9,081 nt of DNA from an uncultured Bacilli bacterium (GTDB lineage: Bacteria > Bacillota_I > Bacilli_A > RF39 > UBA660). Location: assembly GCA_948497845.1 (NCBI GenBank), contig CAOOMX010000035.1, forward strand, positions 4,543 through 13,623. The letters are read 5' to 3'. Under the pieces are notes generated by a model. The model had not been told where the DNA came from. It did no database searches and saw nothing but the letters and a program-made list of their open reading frames with translations. How positions within the stretch are numbered: the stretch's first letter is position 1; every line of letters begins with the position of its first letter. Below, one piece after another: positions 1 to 6,532 of this stretch. The position numbers and the translations under genes are program-made.

Positions 1-873
1 TTCAAAATGATAATTTGTAATATTGAAATCTCTATAAACTTCTAAAATTGAATCAACTACTTCTTTAAATTGATCTTTAATTTGAGTTCCATACTTTTCT
101 TTAACAGCTGATAATCCAGCTATGAATAAATCCTCTTCAAAATCCATAAGTTCATCTAAAGATTCAATATAACTCATTTCTATATCAAACGAGGTAAAAT
201 CTGTAGTATGTCGATATGAGTTTGAATTTTCTGCTCTAAAAGCTGGAGCAATTTCAAATACTTTTTCAAATCCACTGCACATAGCCATTTGTTTATAAAA
301 TTGTGGACTTTGTGCTAAATATGCCTTTCTACCAAAATATTTCACTTCAAAAACATCTGAGCCAGATTCACTTGCTGCACTAATAATTTTAGGTGTGTGG
401 ATTTCAGTAAAATTATTTTTTACAACAAACTCTCTCATAGCATTAATCATACAAGTTTGAACTTTAAACATAAGAATATTTTTTTCACTTCTTAAATCTA
501 AAAATCTATAATTTAGTCTAGTATCTAATAGTGCGGACTTGCTATCTTTATAATTTAAAGGTAATTCCTCTAAACACCTACTAGTTACAATTATATTATT
601 AGGTATTAGCTCCATGCCATTAAGTTTAACTTTTTCATTTTGCATTAATGTCCCAGTAATTTTAACAGTGCTTTCAATTGTCAAATTAGAAACAGTTTCA
701 TTTAATTTACGATGATCCTCATTTTTCTCAATTGTTATTTGTACTTTACCAGTAGTATCTCTAACAACTAAAAACTGAACATATTGTAAATCACGAATAT
801 TATCAACAAAACCTTCAATCGTTATTTCTTGTTGAAAATATTCATTTAGATTTTTAAAATATATTTTCTTCAT
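1..873 (-). CDS. aspS: Aspartyl-tRNA synthetase, archaeal/eukaryal type (N-terminal 291 codons; runs off the window)
   Basis: Class II synthetase that attaches aspartate to tRNA(Asp), and in many bacteria with this archaeal-type form also to tRNA(Asn) for later amidation. Residues 1-100 form the OB-fold anticodon-binding domain, with GFVDNIRD at 21-28. The catalytic domain follows: motif 1 lies around 140-165 (TEIHTPKI), then the AYLAQSPQFYKQ segment (184-195), and motif 2 is FRAENSNSYRH at 212-222 followed by TDFTSFDIE. The family is about 430 residues long, so motif 3 and the C-terminus lie beyond the left edge. The start is ATG at 873 behind AGGAGG (879-884), five bases upstream. The gene sits under a T-box leader whose specifier reads GAC, which agrees with an aspartate enzyme. 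Whether it is discriminating or non-discriminating cannot be settled here; absence of asnS and presence of gatCAB in the genome would indicate the latter. Confidence 0.95.
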   Translation of the reverse strand, partial: MKKIYFKNLNEYFQQEITIEGFVDNIRDLQYVQFLVVRDTTGKVQITIEKNEDHRKLNETVSNLTIESTVKITGTLMQNEKVKLNGMELIPNNIIVTSRCLEELPLNYKDSKSALLDTRLNYRFLDLRSEKNILMFKVQTCMINAMREFVVKNNFTEIHTPKIISAASESGSDVFEVKYFGRKAYLAQSPQFYKQMAMCSGFEKVFEIAPAFRAENSNSYRHTTDFTSFDIEMSYIESLDELMDFEEDLFIAGLSAVKEKYGTQIKDQFKEVVDSILEVYRDFNITNYHFE

Positions 874-898
874 TTCTTCCTCCTATTCAATATACTAT

Positions 899-940
899 AA
901 AAAAACAGTTATATTATCCACAAAGGGACGAATAACTGTT
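899..940 (-). terminator. T-box intrinsic terminator upstream of aspS
   Basis: On the minus strand AACAGTTAT (940-932) pairs with ATAACTGTT (912-904) as a 9-bp stem, with a possible inner TCC/GGA helix, followed by seven T (905-899). It lies just downstream of the conserved T-box sequence, which would form the competing antiterminator when uncharged tRNA is bound. Confidence 0.9.
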
Positions 941-1151
941 ATAATCCGCGGTACCACCCAATTTATTATATATAAATAGAAATTAAATATATAATCACTC
1001 AATAAGATAACGGTTCATCTCCGACTTATTCTACTATTAATTTCAAATAAGTAGCTCATAGGTGTCTTTCGTTTTTAATTTATATTATCTTTCACCCAAC
1101 GATAACTCTCTAAAACAAATGAAAAAATTACTCTTCCTAATCATAGCCGAT
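899..1151 (-). promoter_or_regulatory. T-box riboswitch, predicted tRNA(Asp) specificity (GAC specifier)
   Basis: The leader senses uncharged tRNA and lets transcription proceed into aspS. Seen on the minus strand in order: AGAGAG (1111-1106), the Stem I distal hairpin with TTATC (1105-1101) and GATAA (1089-1085) around GGGTGAA, then CGAAAGACACC. In that string GAC at 1066-1064 sits at the specifier position, just before the conserved ACC...TGAGC segment. The T-box sequence GGGTGGTACCGCGG occupies 959-946, and the terminator follows. The UGGN tRNA-acceptor-binding element reads TGGT. GAC as an aspartate specifier matches the downstream gene. The 5' boundary is set from the promoter at 1158-1186 and is approximate. 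Confidence 0.93.
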
Positions 1152-1157
1152 GAACAA

Positions 1158-1186
1158 ATTATAGCACACTTTAATAAGTTTCACAA
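1158..1186 (-). promoter_or_regulatory. Sigma-A-like promoter for the T-box/aspS transcript
   Basis: -35 TTGTGA (1186-1181), 17-bp spacer, and a perfect -10 TATAAT (1163-1158). The predicted transcript start is near 1151, directly before the T-box leader. The promoter lies just past the stop codon of the upstream kinase-like gene. No terminator is visible between them, so read-through from that gene is also possible. Confidence 0.8.
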
Positions 1187-1195
1187 ATAAGCACT

Positions 1196-1732
1196 TCAAC
1201 TTTTAGGATTTAAATATATTCCATTTTCTTTTAAAGCTTCAGATAAATACTGCCCTGGTTTCATTACAATTCTTTCATAATGATTTGCCTCATCAAATAA
1301 ATCCATTAAACTGTCAAATTCTTTTTCTCTTCTAGCAATAAATTCCTCACTATTACCTCTTCGCCTGAAACGTTCTAGATATTCATCAAAATTATCTCTC
1401 ATTGGACATACCAATACTATTTTTAAATCATTTATCTGAGATTTAATATCTGAAGCATCATAAGCTTTATATACATGATCTATAAATGGAGATACAACTA
1501 TTTTGCCTTCCTCAAGTAATTTTACTGCATCAGCAAGAAAATTTTTAGGATAATCAGGATTTTCATTTCGTAAATGAGTCGATCCTTTCCTTTGTTCAAG
1601 AGGCAAATGTCTTATTGATTCGTCATAAATATATTTATAATCTTGAAAATCAAAGTCAACTACATTTTTGTATCTACTTTCTAATTCTGTTTTTCCAGTA
1701 CCCATATATGCCATTATTAATAATTTTTCCAT
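1196..1732 (-). CDS. Small P-loop NTPase, nucleotide kinase-like (function unassigned)
   Basis: A 178-residue soluble protein with a Walker A motif at the very N-terminus: MAYMGTGKT at residues 7-15, which fits [AG]-x4-G-K-[ST] with Ala in first position. A hydrophobic strand ending in VVDFDFQDY (24-32) follows, at the place where small nucleotide kinases bind the acceptor. LKIVLVCPMRDN (103-114) may be the later core strand. The Arg-rich RFRRRGNSEEFIARREKEF (121-139) resembles the lid segment of NMP/shikimate-kinase folds. This matches small kinase-like or AAA-annotated proteins of phages and Bacillota, but the substrate is unknown. The start is ATG at 1732 with AAGGAG at 1745-1740. It stands alone between the dehydrogenase gene and the T-box of aspS. 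Phage or mobile origin is possible but not shown. Confidence 0.75.
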   Translation of the reverse strand: MEKLLIMAYMGTGKTELESRYKNVVDFDFQDYKYIYDESIRHLPLEQRKGSTHLRNENPDYPKNFLADAVKLLEEGKIVVSPFIDHVYKAYDASDIKSQINDLKIVLVCPMRDNFDEYLERFRRRGNSEEFIARREKEFDSLMDLFDEANHYERIVMKPGQYLSEALKENGIYLNPKS

Positions 1733-1893
1733 CTAAATTCTCCTTTATTTTCTAATATCGAAATACCCGTTTGCTCATACGTATATCGTTTAATGCCATC
1801 TTTGAAATCATATATCTTTATCGAATTAATTGAAACATATCCCCAAAAATATTTTACACCAAAATTAAATTTTTTCAAAACATAAATACAAAT
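1717..1893 (-). other. Possible gene remnant in the gap upstream of the kinase-like gene
   Basis: The 170-bp gap between the kinase-like gene and the dehydrogenase gene carries one minus-strand frame open for 58 codons. It includes protein-like stretches such as KYFWGYVSINSIKIYDFKDG, then IKRYTYEQTGISILENKGEF. It has no convincing start codon or ribosome site. It runs 16 bases into the kinase-like gene in another frame and ends at TAA (1719-1717). I do not recognise it. It may be the end of a deleted gene or chance in AT-rich DNA. Confidence 0.2.
1851..1878 (-). promoter_or_regulatory. Candidate promoter for the kinase-like gene
   Basis: -35 TTGAAA (1878-1873), 16-bp spacer, -10 TAAAAT (1856-1851), each one mismatch from consensus. 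It would give a leader of about 110 bases before the ATG at 1732. AT-rich DNA yields such matches often, so this is tentative. Confidence 0.45.
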
Positions 1894-1902
1894 TTATATT
1901 AA

Positions 1903-2577
1903 TTAGTTTCTTTCAATAATTATATCTGCTACATTTAAATTTAAAGTATTAAATATATTATCACAAATAACAGCAGCAACATCTGTTGACGACATAAAAC
2001 TATTTTGTTTGTCTTCTGAAACATAATCTCTACTATTCTTATAAAAATTTGTATTTATTCCTCCTGGATAAACGCCAATAACCTTTACACTAGTTCCCTT
2101 GTAAGCTACTTTTAAGCTCTCTGTGTAACCTCTTTCTCCCCATTTTGTTGCACAATAAACTGCTTCTTCTTTATTTCCCCTCAAAGCTGCTGAAGACATA
2201 ATATTTACTATTTTCAGATCTTCTTCCTTCTTTTTTAAGACCGCAGATGTACAAAGAATCATTCCATATAATCCTTTTAAACATTTATCAATATCTTTTT
2301 TTTCATATAAAGATGGCAACTTAAAAGATGGCTCTCCTGCATTATTAATCAAATATTTAATATTTCCTAACTCAGCTATCTCACTAATTGCTTTTTGAAC
2401 AAACACTTCATCTGAAATATCTCCAACAAATTCTTTATATGCATCATTTACAAAAGAAGTTTTCTCCCAATCCAAATTACACACATACAATCCCTTCTTT
2501 AAAGAATATTGAACAATAGCCTTTCCTAAACCATCACTTCCACCAGTTACAACTAGAATATCTTTCAAAATAATCAT
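1903..2577 (-). CDS. Short-chain dehydrogenase/reductase (SDR, classical type)
   Basis: A 224-residue cytoplasmic NAD(P)-dependent oxidoreductase with a single Rossmann fold. The cofactor motif is TGGSDGLG (11-18, TGxxxGxG). Asp36 at the end of the second strand favours NAD(H) over NADP(H). NNAG is at 78-81. The catalytic set is Ser128/129, Tyr141 and Lys145 (YCATK). After this, YPGGINTNF has the usual Pro-Gly. The protein is slightly shorter than the usual 240-250 residues, with no sign of damage. The substrate is not predictable. The start is ATG at 2577 with GGAAGG just upstream. It has its own promoter overlapping the end of the chaperonin gene, so it need not share that operon's function. 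Confidence 0.88.
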   Translation of the reverse strand: MIILKDILVVTGGSDGLGKAIVQYSLKKGLYVCNLDWEKTSFVNDAYKEFVGDISDEVFVQKAISEIAELGNIKYLINNAGEPSFKLPSLYEKKDIDKCLKGLYGMILCTSAVLKKKEEDLKIVNIMSSAALRGNKEEAVYCATKWGERGYTESLKVAYKGTSVKVIGVYPGGINTNFYKNSRDYVSEDKQNSFMSSTDVAAVICDNIFNTLNLNVADIIIERN

Positions 2578-2610
2578 CTTCCTTCCATTTTCTTACAAAT
2601 AATTACATTC

Positions 2611-2639
2611 ATTATAACAAATAAGAACTAAATTACCAA
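2611..2639 (-). promoter_or_regulatory. Extended -10 promoter for the SDR gene
   Basis: -35 TTGGTA (2639-2634), 17-bp spacer, and a perfect -10 TATAAT (2616-2611) preceded by TGT, giving the extended TGnTATAAT form. The -35 overlaps the TAA stop of the chaperonin gene (2635-2633). The expected start is near 2604, about 27 bases before the SDR ATG. No terminator separates the two genes, so read-through from upstream is also likely. Confidence 0.7.
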
Positions 2640-4186
2640 TTATTATATTCACTTTCTTTTCCAGCAACATCCTTATACTCATTAATAATCAAACTAGTTG
2701 TTGATAAAAGCATACCAGCAATAGATGTAGCATTAATTAATGCTTGCTTAGCAACTAAAAAAGGATCAATCACACTAGTAATTTGCACATTTTCCCATTC
2801 ATTTGTAAAAATATTATAAATTTGTTCAAAAGCATTTTCTTCTAATTCTTTTCGCATACTGACATAATCAACACCTGCATTTTTTAATATTTGTTCAAAA
2901 ACTTTACCAAGAGCAATAGACCAAAGCTTTAAAAACGCATCTTTTTGCTCTAGCTTATCAGCCACTTTCAAAAAGCTAATTCCTCCCCCTACAAGAATGC
3001 CTTTGCTGGCTACCGACAAAGCACATAACGCATCTTCCAAACGCATTCTTTTTTCTAAACACTCCGTTTTTGTAGGAGCTCCTAAATGAATTTGTGCTGT
3101 TCCATTTAAAAACATAGCTATTCTTTTTTCGTAGAATTCTTTTTCCAAATCACTTTCCATATTGTTTATTTCTTTTTTTATTTTTCTTAAATATTTTTTA
3201 ATATCTTCATTTAATTTAAAATCTATTTTCATATCTTTTTCAGTAATTACAATACTTTCTGCAAACCCAATATTTCTACTAGTTATAAACTGATCTTGTT
3301 CAACAATAACAGCATTTGTAAGGCTTTGTAAATCTTTTAATATTTCATATATATGCATCCCATAATCTTCTATTTTTAGCAAACAAACATGCAAATCATT
3401 AACTATATTAAACGATATAATCTCCTCCACTAGTCTCTCATCAAAATAACTAGCAACAATGATTAAATCTTCCTTTTTCTCTATAATATCATTTAACAGA
3501 AAACTAATACTTTCAATATCAACAAGAGGACTATTCATCAATAAAACACGAGCTTTTTTAAAAGAAAGTGTCTGCGTCAAATTTAAAAAATATGAAGATG
3601 CCAGTGTAGTTTTACAAAAGTATCCTTTTAAATAATTTACAAAAGTCTTATCCTCTAGACTTTCTTTAATCGTTATAGCTTCCTTTCTTTTTACTTTTTT
3701 AAGAACTTGATAAGCAAGATGCCCTAAATTTTTATCTCCAGCTGAAATAGCTGCTATACTTTCTAAATCTTTTACTGACCCCTTTCTTTTTAAATTTTCT
3801 ATTTCTTTTAAAACTATTTCTAAACCTTCATCTAATTTTCTTTTTAAAAGAATAGGACTCATTCCTTTTTTTATAAATTCTAAACTTTGCACATAAAGAC
3901 TTTCTAACAAAACCAATGTTGTAGTAGTACCATCTCCTACTACTTCATTCGTTTTAATAGAAGCCTCCTTTATAATTTCCAAAATAGCTCCTACTACTTC
4001 ATCATCACTTTCTATATTTTTAGCAATCGTTACTCCATCATTTGTAATAAAGGGAGAAAAATTAGAGTGATCAATTAAAACATTACACCCTACTGGTCCT
4101 AATGTCTTTTTAACAGTACCACACAAAAGATTTATACTCTCTAACATTTTTTCTTGCAAACTTTCTCCACAAATAACTTTTTTCAT
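2633..4186 (-). CDS. groL: Divergent GroEL/Cpn60-family chaperonin
   Basis: A 517-residue group I chaperonin homologue. The ATPase (equatorial) domain is well kept: VKKTLGPVG at 25-33, ITNDGVTIAK at 47-56 (Asp50 matches E. coli Asp52), GDGTTTT at 84-90 (Asp85 matches catalytic Asp87), RLEDAL with Asp384 (matches Asp398), GGG at 399-401, and a DP at 474-475 matching Asp495. The middle and apical part (about 150-370) has diverged strongly and is some 14 residues shorter; the substrate and GroES-binding region keeps only traces such as SSYFLN. The tail ends in YNNW, with no Gly-Gly-Met repeat. No groES is adjacent. ATG at 4186 is chosen because GGAGGAG lies just upstream and the stop of the preceding gene overlaps it as ATGA; an ATG 11 codons upstream has no such support. 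It could be a specialised paralogue or the organism's only GroEL. Confidence 0.88.
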   Translation of the reverse strand: MKKVICGESLQEKMLESINLLCGTVKKTLGPVGCNVLIDHSNFSPFITNDGVTIAKNIESDDEVVGAILEIIKEASIKTNEVVGDGTTTTLVLLESLYVQSLEFIKKGMSPILLKRKLDEGLEIVLKEIENLKRKGSVKDLESIAAISAGDKNLGHLAYQVLKKVKRKEAITIKESLEDKTFVNYLKGYFCKTTLASSYFLNLTQTLSFKKARVLLMNSPLVDIESISFLLNDIIEKKEDLIIVASYFDERLVEEIISFNIVNDLHVCLLKIEDYGMHIYEILKDLQSLTNAVIVEQDQFITSRNIGFAESIVITEKDMKIDFKLNEDIKKYLRKIKKEINNMESDLEKEFYEKRIAMFLNGTAQIHLGAPTKTECLEKRMRLEDALCALSVASKGILVGGGISFLKVADKLEQKDAFLKLWSIALGKVFEQILKNAGVDYVSMRKELEENAFEQIYNIFTNEWENVQITSVIDPFLVAKQALINATSIAGMLLSTTSLIINEYKDVAGKESEYNNW

Positions 4187-4929
4187 AACTCCTCCTTCAT
4201 TTCTGTTATATATTTCCAATATTTTTTAGGCATAAAATTCATACGACATCTTTCATTTTTTCTTTGTGTAATTCCAATAGTATTATAAAAAGTTTTCCAT
4301 AAAGAAACGAACCTTTTTTCCTCATTACTTTCCTCTTTTTCCAAAAATTTTACCTCACTTTCACTAACAAAGATAAATTGTTTTTTATCATATATACTTA
4401 ATATTTTTCTTTTATTATCTTTTATAATCCACAGTTCATTTCCTAAACGTTTTGCAAAATGACAACTAACTAAAAAAAGGACATCATTAGTAGGTTCCAT
4501 TTCTGCATATAAAACATGATTATGCAACTCTTTAAATCTCAAAAAACCTTTCATTTTATGACTTTCATGACTAACATATTCTGAAATACGAAAAACCTCA
4601 CTTACACATTTCAAATTACGATACCCCATAACTTTATAACGATATTTCATTGCATTTAAGAAAAAATAATACAATATTAATTCTTTATTATTTTCATTAG
4701 ATAAAAAAACATAAAACATCCTACGAACGACAGAACCTCCTGCATATTGTCTTAAATAATCTAATATTTTTTCATCTTTAGGAATAAATAGATAAATCTT
4801 ATTTTCAAATAAATTTGCTTGATAAGATTCATCTTTAATATTATCTGGTCGAATATGATGCTTTAAAAGATAATAAATTAAATTTAAAAGAGATATAAAA
4901 TTATCATCATAAATATAAACATTTTGCAT
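4183..4929 (-). CDS. DUF4130-containing putative DNA metabolism protein (radical SAM partner, TIGR03915-like)
   Basis: A 248-residue protein of the family annotated as probable DNA metabolism protein, encoded almost always beside the radical SAM protein found here. Seen: an N-terminal region (about 1-90) with IYDDNFISLLNLIYYLLKHH, then the DUF4130 region with MKGFLRFKEL around 127-136, HFAKRLGNELWIIKDNKR, and the typical end FMPKKYWKYITEM. In related genomes this family can occur with a uracil-DNA-glycosylase-like domain, which suggests DNA repair or modification, but no activity is established to my knowledge. It has no signal peptide or clear membrane segment. Its ATG overlaps the stop of the radical SAM gene by one base (TAATG) with GAGG nine bases upstream, and its TGA overlaps the chaperonin ATG. 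The three proteins are therefore translationally coupled. Confidence 0.9.
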   Translation of the reverse strand: MQNVYIYDDNFISLLNLIYYLLKHHIRPDNIKDESYQANLFENKIYLFIPKDEKILDYLRQYAGGSVVRRMFYVFLSNENNKELILYYFFLNAMKYRYKVMGYRNLKCVSEVFRISEYVSHESHKMKGFLRFKELHNHVLYAEMEPTNDVLFLVSCHFAKRLGNELWIIKDNKRKILSIYDKKQFIFVSESEVKFLEKEESNEEKRFVSLWKTFYNTIGITQRKNERCRMNFMPKKYWKYITEMKEEL

Positions 4930-6137
4930 TAAAACAACCTCAACTGTTCACTTTTCATAGCAATAATATTTTTTTCTTCTAAAACCACATTACTTTCAAT
5001 AAAATTTTTATTAAAGAACTCCATTGGAACTACATACTTACCATTACAAAGAATAAAATATTTAGCTCTTTTCAAAACAACTCCCATTCGTTTTAAATCT
5101 TCATAATGAATAGTAAAATGTTTACGAGACTTAACAATTCGTTCTGCACTCTTAACTCCTACACCTGGTATTTTTAATAAATCATAATAAGAACACTTAT
5201 TAATTTCCTTTGGAAACTCATCTAAATGTCTAAGTGCATAGTCAGCCTTAGGATCTATAAGAATATTAAAGTTTGGTTGATCTGGACTTAAAAGATCTGC
5301 AACTTTAAAATTATAATAACGTAATAACCAATCGGCCTGATAAAGTCTATTTTCTCTCACCAAAGGAGGTTGTTTTAAACTAGGTAAAAGATTATCTTTA
5401 TTTATAGGAATATAGGCCGAATAAAAAACTCTTTTCAACTGAAATGCATCATACATATTAGAACTTTTTTGCATAATATCTAAGTCTGTTTCTTTCGTTG
5501 CCCCAATAATCATTTGAGTACTTTGTCCTGCTGGAACATACTTTTTGCTTTGATTATTTTTTACATATTGCATAATTTGTGTAACATTCTTACTATTCTT
5601 ATTAGGAGCCAACAATTTTAATCCATTTTCAGTTGGCAATTCCACATTAGCACTTAATCGATCAGTTAAACTTCCCAATTTTTTTAAAAGACTTTCACTT
5701 GCTCCAGGAATAGCCTTAGCATGAATATAGCCATTAAAATGATATTTATGACGTAGTAAAAAAATAGTTTCGATCATTAACTCCATTGTATAATCAGGAC
5801 TTTTAATAATACCAGAACTCAAAAACAATCCTTCAATATAATTACGTCGATAAAAATTAAGTGTAATACTACAAATTTCTTCCGGAGTAAAAACAGCTCT
5901 TTTAATATTATTGCTTCTTCTATTCAAGCAATATTTACAATCAAAAATACAACAATTCGTTAAAAGAATTTTCAAAAGAGAAATACATCTTCCATCAGCT
6001 GCAAAAGAATGACAAATCCCATAGGTAGCCACATTTCCTATTCCGCCAACACTCTTTCTTGTACTACCACTAGAAGAACAAGAAGCATCATACTTCGCAC
6101 TATCGGCTAAAATCATTAATTTTTCTTGTAACCCCAT
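4929..6137 (-). CDS. Radical SAM protein, putative DNA modification/repair family (TIGR03916-like)
   Basis: A 402-residue protein with the radical SAM [4Fe-4S] motif as Cys63-x3-Cys67-x2-Cys70 (CIFDCKYC). Hallmarks of the family include AKYDASCSSSGS (14-25), YGICHSFAADGRCISLLK (39-56) and FLSSGIIKSPDYTMELM downstream. Further cysteines (20, 42, 51, 62) could bind an extra cluster. At about 317-350 there is a helix-hairpin-helix DNA-binding motif (LLKIPGVGVKSAERIVKSR). Family knowledge: a predicted SAM-radical enzyme acting on DNA together with the DUF4130 protein; the substrate is unknown. The start is ATG at 6137 with GGTG (6148-6145) seven bases upstream; in-frame TTG (6149) and GTG (6146) would add four or three residues. 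It is first in a three-gene operon under the promoter at 6154-6182. Confidence 0.92.
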   Translation of the reverse strand: MGLQEKLMILADSAKYDASCSSSGSTRKSVGGIGNVATYGICHSFAADGRCISLLKILLTNCCIFDCKYCLNRRSNNIKRAVFTPEEICSITLNFYRRNYIEGLFLSSGIIKSPDYTMELMIETIFLLRHKYHFNGYIHAKAIPGASESLLKKLGSLTDRLSANVELPTENGLKLLAPNKNSKNVTQIMQYVKNNQSKKYVPAGQSTQMIIGATKETDLDIMQKSSNMYDAFQLKRVFYSAYIPINKDNLLPSLKQPPLVRENRLYQADWLLRYYNFKVADLLSPDQPNFNILIDPKADYALRHLDEFPKEINKCSYYDLLKIPGVGVKSAERIVKSRKHFTIHYEDLKRMGVVLKRAKYFILCNGKYVVPMEFFNKNFIESNVVLEEKNIIAMKSEQLRLF

Positions 6138-6153
6138 AACAATCACCAAGAAT

Positions 6154-6182
6154 ATTATACTACTACAAAAACATTTTTACAA
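6154..6182 (-). promoter_or_regulatory. Promoter of the radical SAM/DUF4130/chaperonin operon
   Basis: -35 TTGTAA (6182-6177), 17-bp spacer, perfect -10 TATAAT (6159-6154). The predicted start near 6147 leaves only about 10 bases before the ATG at 6137, or places the start at the in-frame GTG/TTG codons. The -35 lies inside one arm of an 11-bp inverted repeat. Confidence 0.75.
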
Positions 6183-6222
6183 ACATTTGTTTTGTTTTTG
6201 TGCTGGCATTTTTTGTAAAAAT
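6173..6222. repeat. 11-bp inverted repeat over the operon promoter
   Basis: ATTTTTACAAA (6173-6183) and its exact reverse complement TTTGTAAAAAT (6212-6222), 28 bp apart. The left arm contains the -35 of the minus-strand operon. The right arm offers the same TTGTAA in plus orientation, followed 16 bp later by a weak GATTAT. It may be an operator or a symmetrical divergent promoter pair. It is AT-rich, so chance is possible. Confidence 0.4.
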
Positions 6223-6303
6223 TTTTATAGCATTGATTATGGTTTTACTAGAAAAACATTAAGATTGAACGATGTGTTAAGTTTAGAAGGAAATATAGAA
6301 GTT

Positions 6304-6498
6304 ATGAATGTTTTTTGGAATATTTGTTCATTAGACATGGCAACTTTCACTAATTTTTTAGCTTCAGTAGAAATGCAAGAAACGAGTTCGTACGCACTTT
6401 CTTCTGTTAAAGAAGAATACGCTGAAATAGCTAGAAATAATACTGAGGTAACTAGAGCATTACGTCTTCCTTTTAAGGGAATAAAACAAAAAAGTTAA
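6304..6498 (+). CDS. Unrecognised small plus-strand reading frame (possible gene remnant)
   Basis: The only plus-strand frame in the window that does not lie over a minus-strand gene. From ATG 6304 it codes for 64 residues (starting MNVFWNICSL, ending LRLPFKGIKQKS); the frame is open back to 6187 with TTG or GTG codons only. AGAAGG lies about 13 bases before the ATG, too far for a good ribosome site. The sequence reads like protein (EEYAEIARNN, TSSYALSSVKEEY) but I recognise no family or motif. It has no signal peptide or membrane segment. It converges on the acetyltransferase operon and no terminator in its own direction is seen. It may be a small gene or the 3' end of a lost gene, and its existence is doubtful. 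Confidence 0.3.
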   Translation: MNVFWNICSLDMATFTNFLASVEMQETSSYALSSVKEEYAEIARNNTEVTRALRLPFKGIKQKS

Positions 6499-6524
6499 AA
6501 AAATACTGTGATTTTACACAGTAT
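6497..6524 (-). terminator. Intrinsic terminator of the desulfurase-methyltransferase-ferredoxin-GNAT operon
   Basis: ATACTGTG (6524-6517 on the minus strand) pairs perfectly with CACAGTAT (6510-6503) around a 6-base loop, followed by six T (6502-6497). It starts nine bases after the acetyltransferase stop. The T-run exists only in the minus direction. Confidence 0.88.
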
Positions 6525-6532
6525 AAATAAAA

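Noticed and set aside
4187..4219. Chaperonin start 11 codons upstream at ATG 4219
   Set aside because: The extra residues are encoded by the ribosome site region (GGAGGAG) and the upstream gene's end; ATG 4186 aligns with GroEL and overlaps the stop as ATGA.
6503..6524. Hairpin as terminator of the plus-strand frame
   Set aside because: In plus orientation it is followed by an A-rich, not T-rich, stretch; the T-run is on the minus side.
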